From: an uncultured Bacteroides sp.
GTDB lineage: Bacteria > Bacteroidota > Bacteroidia > Bacteroidales > Bacteroidaceae
DNA length: 64,000 nt
Direction: 5' to 3'
NCBI GenBank assembly: GCA_945833835.1
Contig: CAMAFR010000003.1
Location: 1 to 64,000 of the forward strand
Shown: positions 1 to 8,151 of the stretch, piece after piece
How positions within the stretch are numbered: position 1 is the stretch's first letter
Layout: the number at the start of each line of letters is the position of its first letter
Made by a program: the position numbers and the translations under genes
The notes under the pieces: generated by a model
What the model was told of the DNA's origin: nothing
The model's input: only the letters and a program-made list of their open reading frames with translations
Databases searched by the model: none

Positions 1-68
1 ATATGGGATAGTCTGCCGGTTAAATCAGATTGAAGGAATTAAATGACTATCCCTAAATAATAACTGAA

Positions 69-100
69 GACAGGAAGAGCCATTTCTTCCTGTCTTTTTT
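69..100 (+). terminator. Rho-independent terminator of a gene left of the window
   Basis: A 10-bp stem (GACAGGAAGA with TCTTCCTGTC) and a short loop are followed by six T residues. It points rightward, so it should end a plus-strand gene that lies mostly before base 1. The first about 50 bases could hold the last codons of that gene, but frames 1 and 2 both stop within 50 bases and I cannot choose between them. From 101 to 299 I see no gene. Confidence 0.75.
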
Positions 101-299
101 ATGCTATTGCTGAAAAACGGCTTATATCCACCCAAAACGGGGATATCCGTTCACTTTTCATGCTCTTTATCCTAATGGCGATTAAAAGAACACCATTATA
201 TCTTCATCATAAATGAATTGCGTATTGGTAGTTATTATCACTTTGCTCTCTATACCATCAAAATGGAAGAATCGGAGCATGCTGTTACAGTATTATCAG

Positions 300-1745
300 C
301 TAAAAGAACAAATCATCCATGGTCACTACGTTAATGAAATCACTGCTATACTCATTGCGCGTCAGACCGTATGTCGTGATGAGCGTACTGTGTATTGCGG
401 CTTTTCGGGGAATATGTTCGAGCAAGATATTCTTGCGATGTACCAGTTTGGAGTGGTATGACTTATCTACAGTAAAGTCCTCACTGTAGAACTTTATCTC
501 ACAGAGGTTATAAATGTTATCCTTGCGTTTTATGATAAGGTCAATTTGTATCCCCTCTTTGTTGTCATCACCTTTTTGAATCCACGACGACTGTTCGGTG
601 CTGATTCCTGCAATGCCCAACGCCCTCTTTATCTGGACTATGTGATTAAGGCATACCTCCTCAAATGCAGTTCCTCTCCAACTGATTACCGGCTGGGAAT
701 CCATGTTCTGTGTCCAATAATCCTCGGGGATATGACGAAGGTCATTTACATACGCCTGACAAAATCGGCAGAAGGGGTCAACTAATTTGTAATGGGTATT
801 GCGTAAACTCTCTCCAAACGGTACATATTCTATAATGAAATTACTGGCAACAAGAGCCTTCAGCTTGTCGGAAAGGTTTCCACTGTCTTCTATTCCCGTG
901 AAAGCCGATATTTCCTTGCGCATATAACCCGAATGCCTTCTACCTACACAGTTGACGATTGCCTTCATGTCGTCGGGAGAAGAGAATACGGATGAAAACA
1001 GCCTGTCGTATTCATCCTTCAACTTTCCGTCGTTGGCAAACAACAACCTATCCACGTTCTGGGAAAGACTCAGCTGAGGGTCGAAATAATTCAGGTAATA
1101 AGGCACTCCGCCGAATATCATGTAGCTCTGAACAATGTCGTATCTGGATATAGGAACATTCTTGCTCTTGAAGAACTGCTCACATTCGTTGAGCGTGAAA
1201 GGAGATAATTTGATGATGTGTGTTGTCCTGCCGTACAGTCCACCATGGTTGTTAATCAGTTTGTCGAGAATCCACGAATTGGCACTGCCGCAAACTATCA
1301 CCATTATGTTGTCTCGATGACATGCCCATGTGTTCCAGAATCCCTCAAATGCAGTGAGGAATCCCGATCGAGGCGTATCCAGCCATGGCAGTTCGTCAAG
1401 AAAAACAACCTGTTTTCTGCCTGTATCATTTTTCTGCAGGTGCATGCTTAACATAAAGAATGCTTCGAGCCACGATGTGGGTACATGACTTTTGGGCATA
1501 CCTTGTAGGAGCAGGGAATGGTAGAAATGCTTGAGCTGTTCGGACATGAGATTCTTTTTCCCTGCCTCATCTACGGGAGACAATCCTGCATGACGGAAAG
1601 TTATCTTTCCGCTTAATGCTTGGTCAACCAGAAAAGTCTTTCCAACCCTGCGTCTGCCATATATGGCCACCAGGTGAGCCTGGTCACTCTTATAAAGAGT
1701 ATGTAACTCTTTGATTTCCTTGTTCCTTCCAATTATCTTCGCCAT
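300..1745 (-). CDS. ATP-binding protein, archaeal-type AAA ATPase with DUF234-like nuclease-fold C-terminus
   Basis: The protein is 481 aa. Its N-terminus looks like the ATPase_2/archaeal ATPase family: a Walker A motif GRRRVGKT at about residues 30-37 and a Walker B segment VVFLDELPW near 115. The C-terminal part resembles DUF234, and IQIDLI followed by CEIKF is the spacing expected of a PD-(D/E)XK nuclease core. I chose the ATG at 1745 because homologous N-termini begin just before GRNKEI; the longer ORF would run through the promoter repeat. The family is common in Bacteroidales and archaea and its role is not settled; a defence or mobile-element role is only inference. Base composition is lower in GC than genes to the right, suggesting acquisition. 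Confidence 0.8.
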   Translation of the reverse strand: MAKIIGRNKEIKELHTLYKSDQAHLVAIYGRRRVGKTFLVDQALSGKITFRHAGLSPVDEAGKKNLMSEQLKHFYHSLLLQGMPKSHVPTSWLEAFFMLSMHLQKNDTGRKQVVFLDELPWLDTPRSGFLTAFEGFWNTWACHRDNIMVIVCGSANSWILDKLINNHGGLYGRTTHIIKLSPFTLNECEQFFKSKNVPISRYDIVQSYMIFGGVPYYLNYFDPQLSLSQNVDRLLFANDGKLKDEYDRLFSSVFSSPDDMKAIVNCVGRRHSGYMRKEISAFTGIEDSGNLSDKLKALVASNFIIEYVPFGESLRNTHYKLVDPFCRFCQAYVNDLRHIPEDYWTQNMDSQPVISWRGTAFEEVCLNHIVQIKRALGIAGISTEQSSWIQKGDDNKEGIQIDLIIKRKDNIYNLCEIKFYSEDFTVDKSYHSKLVHRKNILLEHIPRKAAIHSTLITTYGLTRNEYSSDFINVVTMDDLFF

Positions 1746-1751
1746 AACAAA

Positions 1752-1810
1752 TATGCTTTTATTTTTCGACAAAGATAAAAAAAAGCCGTTCACCGAAAAA
1801 TAAAAGCATA
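1752..1810. repeat. 17-bp perfect inverted repeat over the ATPase promoter
   Basis: TATGCTTTTATTTTTCG (1752-1768) and its exact reverse complement (1794-1810) flank 25 bp. The spacer holds a minus-strand TATCTTTG, matching the Bacteroidetes -7 consensus TAnnTTTG, with the start codon of the ATPase gene only seven bases beyond the left arm. One arm therefore falls near the -33 region and the other near the transcription start. This looks like an operator or an mRNA leader hairpin. Confidence 0.75.
1770..1777 (-). promoter_or_regulatory. Possible -7 box for the ATPase gene
   Basis: On the minus strand the sequence reads TATCTTTG. A clear -33 TTTG at 19-20 bp is missing, with only TTTTTCG nearby, so this is a partial match. 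It lies between the arms of the inverted repeat. Confidence 0.4.
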
Positions 1811-1890
1811 CTTTTCTTTGCCTTTTAACAATTATCACATCCATTCATCCGTTTTCTATCACATCAAAACCCACTTCAAAATATTACTTC

Positions 1891-2154
1891 CTCAAGTTTC
1901 GGATTCAGGCTAATGCCATAGGTTTAGACATAGAGACCTTTGGAGGATTGTTTGCCGACATATATGAGGGGGTGCACGAACCCACAGTTGTGGAAAAGAT
2001 CTGGTCAATCATTATGGACGTAATAGCAATCGTGGCTGAGATTTTCACCATTGATGAGAACGAATTGATGGAGCAAATCATACGGGACAACCGCAGTCTC
2101 AAGGCCATGCAAAGAATCGCTCAGACGGCCTGAACCCTAAATCCGAAACTTGAG
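1891..2154. mobile_element. MITE-like element / internally deleted insertion sequence
   Basis: About 264 bp are bounded by 19-bp inverted repeats, CTCAAGTTTCGGATTCAGG at 1891-1909 and the complementary CCTAAATCCGAAACTTGAG at 2136-2154, with one mismatch. A plus-strand reading frame runs through the interior and stops at 2131-2133, two bases before the right repeat. That is how a transposase C-terminus often ends in an insertion sequence. I see no convincing target-site duplication, and no transposase catalytic motif remains. The parent element is not identified. Confidence 0.55.
1948..2133 (+). pseudogene. Short remnant ORF inside the MITE-like element
   Basis: The frame starts at a TTG and gives 61 residues; it stays open upstream through the left inverted repeat, so the true start is uncertain. 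The product is rich in Ile, Val and acidic residues (WSIIMDVIAIVAEIF, then a charged tail) and matches no family I recognise. Its position suggests the C-terminal leftover of the transposase of a deleted element. It may not be expressed. Confidence 0.35.
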
Positions 2155-2297
2155 TTAAAAGACTCATTGAACACGCTGCATTTAGACTTCTATCGGTTCA
2201 CCTCACACTTTCTAAAAATCACACCATCCTTTTGTATTCAGGGGGTAATGGAAGGTTCATTGGAAGGCCTGTCAGTATCTCTTACAGTGACAGCTGT

Positions 2298-2359
2298 CTG
2301 GTACTGCAGTTTATGTCTACTGGTACTGGAAGTTTAATCAACATAAACTCCAGTACCAG
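2298..2359. repeat. Three-copy CTGGTACTG repeat, direct plus inverted
   Basis: CTGGTACTGCAGTTTA (2298-2313) is repeated as CTGGTACTGGAAGTTTA (2320-2336) and then appears inverted as TAAACTCCAGTACCAG (2344-2359). Copies two and three can pair as a hairpin with one bulged base. The block sits just beyond the 3' end of the minus-strand DUF6078-type gene but lacks a T-tract in that direction, so it is not a standard terminator. Between the MITE-like element and this block I see nothing. Confidence 0.6.
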
Positions 2360-2373
2360 AAGGCTTCTACTGA

Positions 2374-2823
2374 CTAAGGTATCCAGTTGATGGCTTCGAT
2401 GTATTGGTCGAACTCCATCGGGTGGTCTACTCCTACCCGAACAAGGATAGACCGGATGAGCTCCTGCTCCTCGGGAGAGAGGACAATATCACCCCTCCTA
2501 CGGCTGAAGTACTGGTTGCGCCCATAGTGGGCGATGAGGATGGTCATGAACCTGTCATACTGGGCGGGGTACATCGATTGCTTGAAGTTGGTGAATCCTT
2601 TGGCGAACTTTACAGGCCGATTGCTCACGTAATGCGGACAACCGGACTGCCGCGTGCACTGGGACGGATTCACCAGTCGGAGGTACAGGCCCAGTTCGGC
2701 ATGACGGCGGAAGGCCAGCTGGCGCAGGCAATGGTCTGCCATCGGGCAGTCGGTGTGCAGGCAGAGCGGATAGTTGTCCGGTAAGTCCGGATAGATTTTC
2801 GCATTCTTCGCATTCTTGTTCAT
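2374..2823 (-). CDS. DUF6078-family protein
   Basis: A 149-aa soluble protein with no signal peptide or membrane segment. The N-terminal half carries a cysteine pattern (PLCLHTDCP, then HCLR and later CTRQSGCPHY) that could bind a metal such as zinc. The C-terminal half is basic (YFSRRRGD). I associate this pattern with the DUF6078 family of small Bacteroidales proteins, from memory. Function is unknown. It stands alone downstream of rpsP in the same orientation. Confidence 0.65.
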   Translation of the reverse strand: MNKNAKNAKIYPDLPDNYPLCLHTDCPMADHCLRQLAFRRHAELGLYLRLVNPSQCTRQSGCPHYVSNRPVKFAKGFTNFKQSMYPAQYDRFMTILIAHYGRNQYFSRRRGDIVLSPEEQELIRSILVRVGVDHPMEFDQYIEAINWIP

Positions 2824-2942
2824 AGCATATTCATTCGTTGTCTGTTTTTCCTATATATAGGACACAAAAATAATGTATTTATCGGAACTGCGGTCGAAGA
2901 GCCAATAAGAAACGACAGGACAGGCGGCAAGTACCCACGAAA

Positions 2943-2986
2943 AAAAGCGGATAAGCCGCTCCGGTGAGGAGGACTTATCCGCTTTT
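2943..2986 (-). terminator. Terminator of rpsP
   Basis: A stem of about 12 bp (AAAGCGGATAAG with CTTATCCGCTTT) lies 25 bp past the rpsP stop. On the minus strand it ends in a run of T residues, and the plus strand also has a short T-tract, so it may work in both directions. Confidence 0.8.
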
Positions 2987-3010
2987 ACGGTTTTCTGTCG
3001 AAAAAACGAA

Positions 3011-3553
3011 TCAGGCTTCGGCAGGAGCTTCAGTGGCTTCTGCAGCAGCTTCGGCATTGGCGGCAGCCTCGGCCTCAGCCTTGGCGGCAGCTTCGGCAGC
3101 CTTCTTCTCGGCCACCTTCTTGGCGATTTCTTCGTTCACTTTCTTTTCAGCTTCCAGACGTGCCTTTGCAGCAGCCTGCTTGGCTTCTGCTTCCTTAGCG
3201 CGCTGAGCGTCCAGACCGGCCTGCTTGTTTTCTTTCCAAGCGTTGAAGCGGGCTTCGGCAGTAGCTTCATCAAATGCGCCCTTGGCGACACCGCCCAAGA
3301 GGTGCTTCTTCATGTAGACACCTTCGCGAGACAGGATGTTACGCACTGTGTCAGTAGGCTGCGCACCTACCATTACCCAATGCAATGCACGTTCAAAATT
3401 CAAATCTACTGTGGCAGGATTGGTATTCGGGTTGTAAGTACCAATTTTTTCAGTAAATCTACCATCACGTGGTGCTCTTGCGTCAGCAATAACAATTGAA
3501 TAGAACGCATAGCTCTTGCGTCCTCTTCTCTGCAATCTGATTTTAGTTGCCAT
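3011..3553 (-). CDS. rpsP: 30S ribosomal protein S16
   Basis: The start [13 protein letters not shown] and the following [19 protein letters not shown] are diagnostic for S16, a small-subunit assembly protein. The conserved domain takes up about the first 80-90 residues. The total is 180 aa, about twice the E. coli protein, because of a low-complexity Ala/Glu/Lys tail (many [11 protein letters not shown]-like runs) that is probably helical; long tails are usual for S16 in Bacteroidales. A good promoter lies just upstream and a terminator downstream, so it looks monocistronic. Confidence 0.97.
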   Translation of the reverse strand: MATKIRLQRRGRKSYAFYSIVIADARAPRDGRFTEKIGTYNPNTNPATVDLNFERALHWVMVGAQPTDTVRNILSREGVYMKKHLLGGVAKGAFDEATAEARFNAWKENKQAGLDAQRAKEAEAKQAAAKARLEAEKKVNEEIAKKVAEKKAAEAAAKAEAEAAANAEAAAEATEAPAEA

Positions 3554-3618
3554 TTCTTAACTTTTGTTTTTATTGATATGAATGATTTGAATTATGCCAA
3601 CATCTCGTATTGGCGGCG

Positions 3619-3649
3619 CAAAGGTACTACTTTTCTTTTATTCTGCAAA
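3619..3649 (-). promoter_or_regulatory. Promoter of rpsP
   Basis: On the minus strand TTTG (3649-3646) and TACCTTTG (3626-3619) are separated by 19 bp, an excellent match to the Bacteroidetes primary sigma consensus. Transcription would begin near 3612, leaving a leader of about 60 nt. Confidence 0.7.
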
Positions 3650-3660
3650 CAATGAGGCCC

Positions 3661-4506
3661 TTAAAATGTGGTCTCGCGCAGCCATTTTTCGAGTTCGCCC
3701 GTCCATTGGCGCTTGTAGGGGAAACGGTCGCGGAAGCCCCAGCCGTGTCCGCCCACCGGATAGATGTGCAGACTGGCCGACACGCCATTGGCCAGCAAGG
3801 CGAGATAGTAGTCGACGCTGTTGGTCACTGGTACCGACTTGTCGTCGGTGCTGTGCATGATGAAGGCGGGAGGGGTTTGCGGCGTCACCTGCCGTTCGTT
3901 GGAAAACAGATCTTCGGCCTCCTTCGTGGCCTCCTGCCCCAACAGGTTGTTGTGCGAGCCCATGTGGGTGTTGTCCGGATGCATGGTGACCACCGGATAG
4001 AACAGTATCTGGAAATCGGGACGGGTTTCGGCATCGGTGAAATGGGTGGCTGCCGTGCTGGCCAGGTGTCCGCCGGCAGAAGCGCCCATGATGCCTACCT
4101 GGCGGATGCCCCATTCCTGCGCACGGCGGCGCATGAGCCGCAAGGCCTGCTGCGCATCGCTCAAGGGGACCTCCCGGTGTCCGTTGGGCATACGGTAGGT
4201 AAGTACGGCATAGGTGATGCCCAGGGTGTTGAACCAGGCCGCCATGTCGTGTCCCTCATGGTTCATGGCCAGGTGGTGATACCCTCCGCCAGGGCACATC
4301 ACGATGGCCAGTCCGTTGGGGCAGGCAGCCGGATAAACGTCCAGTGTCGGCGAGGTGACGTGCAGGGTGCCGTCGGGTTTCTCACCGGTCATTTCATTCG
4401 TATTGGGAGCTCCGTCGGGCCAGAGGGGCACCGTGATCGGAGTCTGCGCCCGGAGTGCGCCCACCAACAGCGAGCAGCCGAGCAAAAAGATGGTCTTGAG
4501 TTTCAT
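3661..4506 (-). CDS. Secreted alpha/beta-hydrolase (esterase/acetyl-esterase-like)
   Basis: The 281-aa protein starts at MKLKTIFLLGCSLLVGALRAQ, a signal peptide; the longer ORF would place 21 non-signal residues before it, so I took the ATG at 4506. The hydrolase core shows PGGGYHHLA (oxyanion-hole HGGG-like loop), the nucleophile elbow GASAGG, a DDK acid region (STDDKSVP), and the His motif GGHGWGF. This matches secreted esterases often linked to carbohydrate deacetylation. It follows the GH20 gene on the same strand, with a strong terminator between them, so separate transcription is likely. The substrate cannot be told from sequence. Confidence 0.88.
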   Translation of the reverse strand: MKLKTIFLLGCSLLVGALRAQTPITVPLWPDGAPNTNEMTGEKPDGTLHVTSPTLDVYPAACPNGLAIVMCPGGGYHHLAMNHEGHDMAAWFNTLGITYAVLTYRMPNGHREVPLSDAQQALRLMRRRAQEWGIRQVGIMGASAGGHLASTAATHFTDAETRPDFQILFYPVVTMHPDNTHMGSHNNLLGQEATKEAEDLFSNERQVTPQTPPAFIMHSTDDKSVPVTNSVDYYLALLANGVSASLHIYPVGGHGWGFRDRFPYKRQWTGELEKWLRETTF

Positions 4507-4541
4507 GGTGATTTGGATTTCAATTGTAGCGTTTATATCCA

Positions 4542-4590
4542 TAAAACGAAAGGAGCCGGCACCACACAATGAACATCGGTGCCGGCTCCT
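4542..4590 (-). terminator. Terminator of the GH20 gene
   Basis: A perfect 12-bp stem (GGAGCCGGCACC with GGTGCCGGCTCC) and 14-nt loop are followed on the minus strand by TTTCGTTTT. Confidence 0.8.
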
Positions 4591-4637
4591 CCCTGACGGG
4601 GAAGCGAAGGAGGTTTCCTATTTACTTCCCGGCCTCC

Positions 4638-6992
4638 TTATTTTTCCACACAAAGCATGTCGCCTTTGATTTTCTGGAATTTCTCCTGGTCGGCCTTACG
4701 GATGCGGATGGCACCGTCGTTCCAGTTGGAAGGCCAGCCGCCCACAATATGGCCGAGGAAGACGGCCTTGATGTCGTGCAGGCCCTTGGCCAAAGCCACC
4801 GACTTGTCTTTACGGGAGAAGCGTTTCACCTCACCACCGTTGTCGATGAGCAGCTTGCCGTCAATCCAGACTTCTTCGAGTTCGGAAGAGAAGTAGTAGA
4901 CACCGTCTTCGGGGATGTTCACATAACCATTGGCAATGGCCGCATACTGCTTCACGCCACGCATGGATTCGGGCGCCGGTGTCTGTGCGGTCAGGGCACG
5001 GGTTTCCTGAATCACCTTGGTCTCACGCGGCTGCGGGTTGGCGGCTGCGAAAGCCTTCACATCGAGGTACATGCCGTCATAGACATCCATCTTGAGGCCC
5101 GGCTGTGTCGGGGCACTGACTTCCTTGGCCGGCGCCAGTTCCTGTTTTTCCACTTCGATGGTGCGGATGGGGCTGAGCTTGCCCGAGGGCAGTGCGGTGG
5201 CAATCTTCAGGGTAGTAGTCTGGGTAATCTCGATAGGTCCGCTATAAACAGCAGAGGCAGCGGTGGGGTCGGTGCCATCGAGCGTATAGACCATGGTTTC
5301 AGGACGGGTGGTCGTGAAGGCCAGCGTAGCCTTGTCTGTAAAGGCGATGAAGTTGCAGGAGCCGTTTTCCTGTTCGGGCTGCGGGATGTGGTAGTTGATG
5401 CCATACTCATCCAGACGGACGTAGGCATTGTTGATGCGGCGTTCGAAGTCCTTGTAGTCCTTGCGGTCGTTATTGCTCCAACCGATTTCGGAGATGGCGA
5501 TGATGCGCGGGAACGAACGGTAGTCGCGGATGGCTTCGGTGTACATATATTCGGCCCAGCAGTTGCCCTGTACGCCCAACACGTAAGAGGCCTTGCCCAT
5601 CGTGGCCAGTGTGTCGGGCAGCGGGTTGTAGCTATACGTCTTTTCGAGGGTGGTGTAACCGCCGATGGTGACCGGCTCAATCTTCGAGTCGCCCTGATAA
5701 TGGTCGAGGTACATACCGTTTCCGCCCGGTGTCATGATGACACTGTGGTCCATGAGCGCGGCAGCGATACCGCCCTCTTCGCCACGCCATGACATCACTG
5801 TGGCCGAAGGAGCCAGACCGCCTTCGAGGATCTCATCCCAACCGATGATCTTCTTGCCCTTGCTTTCGAGGTATTTCTCCATGCGCTGGATGACGTAGCT
5901 CTGCAGGCGTTCTTCGGCCGTGTGCTTCTTGTCGCCGCGCAAGCCTTCCTGCTGGATGCGCTTCTGGCAGAGCGGGCAGTTCTTCCAGCTGACCTTCGGA
6001 CATTCGTCACCACCGATATGGAAGTATTCGCTGGGGAACAAAGGCACCATTTCATCGATGACATCGGCCAGGAACTTGAACATGTCTTCCTTACCCGGAC
6101 ACATCACGATGTCTTCCACCCCCCAGATGATACGCGGGTCGTGCTGTTCGCCCTTGCAGGAGAGCTCGGGATAGGCCGAGATGGCGGCCATTTCGTGACC
6201 GGGGATTTCCAGCTCGGGAATGATGGTGATGAAGCGGTCGGCAGCATATTTCACGATGTCCTTCACCTCTTCCTGGGTGTAGAAACCGCCGTGCTCGGTA
6301 CCTTCGCCGTCAATGCGCTTCGAACCGATTTCGGTCAGCTTGGGATATTTCTTGATTTCGATGCGCCAGCCCTGGTCTTCGGTGAGGTGCCAGTGCAGAC
6401 GGTTGATTTTGAAGAGTGACAATACGTCAATGTATTTCTTGATGTTCTCTACCGGCATGAAGTGGCGGCACGGGTCGATCATCATGCCTCGGTAGCCGAA
6501 GCGGGGCTCGTCTTTGATGTCCACGGCCTGTGCGGTCCAGGCGATGCCTTTCACTTTGACGGGGCTTTCTATTTCGGCAGGCAGGAGCTGCATGAAGGTC
6601 TGCATACCGTAGAACAGTCCTTGCGGGGTCTTGCCCACCACGTCAACAGACTGGGGGGTCACCTTCAGGGTGTAGCCTTCGTCGTTCACATCCAGTGCAG
6701 GGTCAATGCTGAGCGAGATGTTGCCCTTTTCGCCCACGCCGATGGAATAGCCGGTAGACTGCTTCATCTTGTTAGCGAAGAATTCGGCAATGGTCTTGGC
6801 TTCGGGCGAAGCGGCCCCCAGCGATGTGCTGCCGGAAAGTTGGAACTTGCCTTCCTGTTGCGTCAGGCTTTGTGGAATGGGGATGATGTTGATGCCTTCA
6901 TTGTACGACTTCACCTCACCCGGCTGGCTGCAAGCGGCCAGAAAGCAGAGAGAAACCCCTGCGCAAAGTGTGCTAAAGAAATTTTTTTTCAT
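4638..6992 (-). CDS. GH20 beta-N-acetylhexosaminidase lipoprotein
   Basis: A 784-aa exo-acting enzyme expected to remove terminal GlcNAc/GalNAc from host or microbial glycans. The N-terminus is a lipoprotein signal with lipobox LAAC. After a GH20 N-terminal (GH20b) domain, the TIM barrel begins at about residue 160 (FGYRGMMIDPCRHFMP). The catalytic pair is in HIGGDECP, with Asp329 and Glu330; family enzymes use this Asp-Glu in substrate-assisted catalysis. A chitobiase C-terminal-like domain (YTLDGTDPT) and a PA14-like module (VWIDGKLLIDNGG) follow. It has its own promoter and terminator. Confidence 0.95.
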   Translation of the reverse strand: MKKNFFSTLCAGVSLCFLAACSQPGEVKSYNEGINIIPIPQSLTQQEGKFQLSGSTSLGAASPEAKTIAEFFANKMKQSTGYSIGVGEKGNISLSIDPALDVNDEGYTLKVTPQSVDVVGKTPQGLFYGMQTFMQLLPAEIESPVKVKGIAWTAQAVDIKDEPRFGYRGMMIDPCRHFMPVENIKKYIDVLSLFKINRLHWHLTEDQGWRIEIKKYPKLTEIGSKRIDGEGTEHGGFYTQEEVKDIVKYAADRFITIIPELEIPGHEMAAISAYPELSCKGEQHDPRIIWGVEDIVMCPGKEDMFKFLADVIDEMVPLFPSEYFHIGGDECPKVSWKNCPLCQKRIQQEGLRGDKKHTAEERLQSYVIQRMEKYLESKGKKIIGWDEILEGGLAPSATVMSWRGEEGGIAAALMDHSVIMTPGGNGMYLDHYQGDSKIEPVTIGGYTTLEKTYSYNPLPDTLATMGKASYVLGVQGNCWAEYMYTEAIRDYRSFPRIIAISEIGWSNNDRKDYKDFERRINNAYVRLDEYGINYHIPQPEQENGSCNFIAFTDKATLAFTTTRPETMVYTLDGTDPTAASAVYSGPIEITQTTTLKIATALPSGKLSPIRTIEVEKQELAPAKEVSAPTQPGLKMDVYDGMYLDVKAFAAANPQPRETKVIQETRALTAQTPAPESMRGVKQYAAIANGYVNIPEDGVYYFSSELEEVWIDGKLLIDNGGEVKRFSRKDKSVALAKGLHDIKAVFLGHIVGGWPSNWNDGAIRIRKADQEKFQKIKGDMLCVEK

Positions 6993-7023
6993 GAAGCTTA
7001 AGGTTTTATTTAGAATTTTGCTC

Positions 7024-7055
7024 CGAAAGTACCATTTTTTTTCAAGTTAACCAAA
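7024..7055 (-). promoter_or_regulatory. Promoter of the GH20 gene
   Basis: On the minus strand TTTG (7055-7052) and TACTTTCG (7031-7024) are 20 bp apart, a good match to the Bacteroidetes consensus. The start would be near 7017, about 25 nt before the ATG. Confidence 0.6.
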
Positions 7056-7111
7056 GTATAAGGCATGATTTTTGAAAAAATTCATTTTCAGAGGAAGGTC
7101 CGACCCATTTC

Positions 7112-8119
7112 TTATCGTAAATATTTCTTCATTCCCGGTGTGAAATAGACGTCGCTCTTCCCATCGGGGAGGGTATAGATGAAATAGGCTTCCAGTTCGG
7201 GATGGGAGGCACAGACTGCCTTGGCGGAGTCCAGACCCAACACCATGAAGGCGGTGGCATAGGCATCGGCCGTAGCGCAGTCGTCCGCCACAACGGTAGA
7301 CGAGAGGATGTTGTGCTGCACCGGATAGCCGGTACGGGGGTCGATGGTATGGGCATATTTCTTGCCGTCTTTGTAGTAGAAGTTGCGGTAATTGCCCGAG
7401 GTGGCCACCCCTACATTACTGATCTCCAACACAGTCTCCAATTCGTTGTGGACGGCCAGCGAGTCGTCCACAGGTTTGTTGATACCGATGCGCCAGCTTT
7501 CCTGGCGGGGGTTGCAGCCTTTGACCACCACCTCGCCGCCGATGTCCACCATATAGTTGCGCACCCCTTTGCGGTCCAGGAGGCGTGCCACGCAGTCCAC
7601 ACCGTATCCTTTGGCGATGGAGCTGCAATCCAGCATCATCCGACTGTCGTCCTTGACGATGACCCCCTCCTGCAGACGTACTTTCCCAATGCCCACCAGG
7701 CTGCGCAGGCTGTCGAGCGTCGCCTCGTCGACGTTCATGCCGGTCTTGAACCCGAAGCCCCATGCATTGACCAACGGAGCCACCGTAATGTCAAATGCGC
7801 CGCCCGTAGCCGCCGACACCTCCTGGGCCAGGACGAACACCTCCGTGAAAAGGCTGTCGGGGGTCAGGTCGGTATTCTCATTGATACGGGTGATGACCGA
7901 CGCTTTGTTGAAAGGCGAAAGGGCGAAATCCACCTTCCGCAACTCCTCCTCGATGGTTTCGCGGAGGTTCTCCTTCGACTGGTAGGTGATTTTATACATC
8001 GTGCCGAACACCAGCCCCTGGTCGGTCTGGTAAGGGGCCTGATTTCTCAATATCAGAATGGTTCCGACGATGAGCAGAACCAGAAAGGGCAACTTCCACT
8101 TGATGCTTTTACTGTTCAT
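7112..8119 (-). CDS. apbE: FAD:protein FMN transferase
   Basis: A 335-aa ApbE-family enzyme that attaches FMN to a Thr of target proteins such as the NqrB/C and RnfG/D subunits, acting outside the inner membrane. One N-terminal membrane segment (KLPFLVLLIVGTILIL) anchors it. Family motifs include GTMYKITY, GAFDITVAPLVNAWGFG, DCSSIAKGYGVD and HTIDPRTGYPV, and the C-terminal ADAYATAFMVLG. It is last in the minus-strand operon after mntP, 32 bp downstream. No Nqr/Rnf genes are in the window. Confidence 0.93.
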   Translation of the reverse strand: MNSKSIKWKLPFLVLLIVGTILILRNQAPYQTDQGLVFGTMYKITYQSKENLRETIEEELRKVDFALSPFNKASVITRINENTDLTPDSLFTEVFVLAQEVSAATGGAFDITVAPLVNAWGFGFKTGMNVDEATLDSLRSLVGIGKVRLQEGVIVKDDSRMMLDCSSIAKGYGVDCVARLLDRKGVRNYMVDIGGEVVVKGCNPRQESWRIGINKPVDDSLAVHNELETVLEISNVGVATSGNYRNFYYKDGKKYAHTIDPRTGYPVQHNILSSTVVADDCATADAYATAFMVLGLDSAKAVCASHPELEAYFIYTLPDGKSDVYFTPGMKKYLR

Positions 8120-8151
8120 GACTGCATGGTTATCTTTTGTATCTTATTGTC

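Noticed and set aside
1-50. 3' end of an upstream gene
   Set aside because: The terminator at 69-100 implies one, but two frames stop here and neither tail is recognisable.
1752-1810. Invertible promoter (phase-variation switch)
   Set aside because: The arms are only 25 bp apart, too close for typical site-specific inversion, and no invertase gene is near; an operator or hairpin is more likely.
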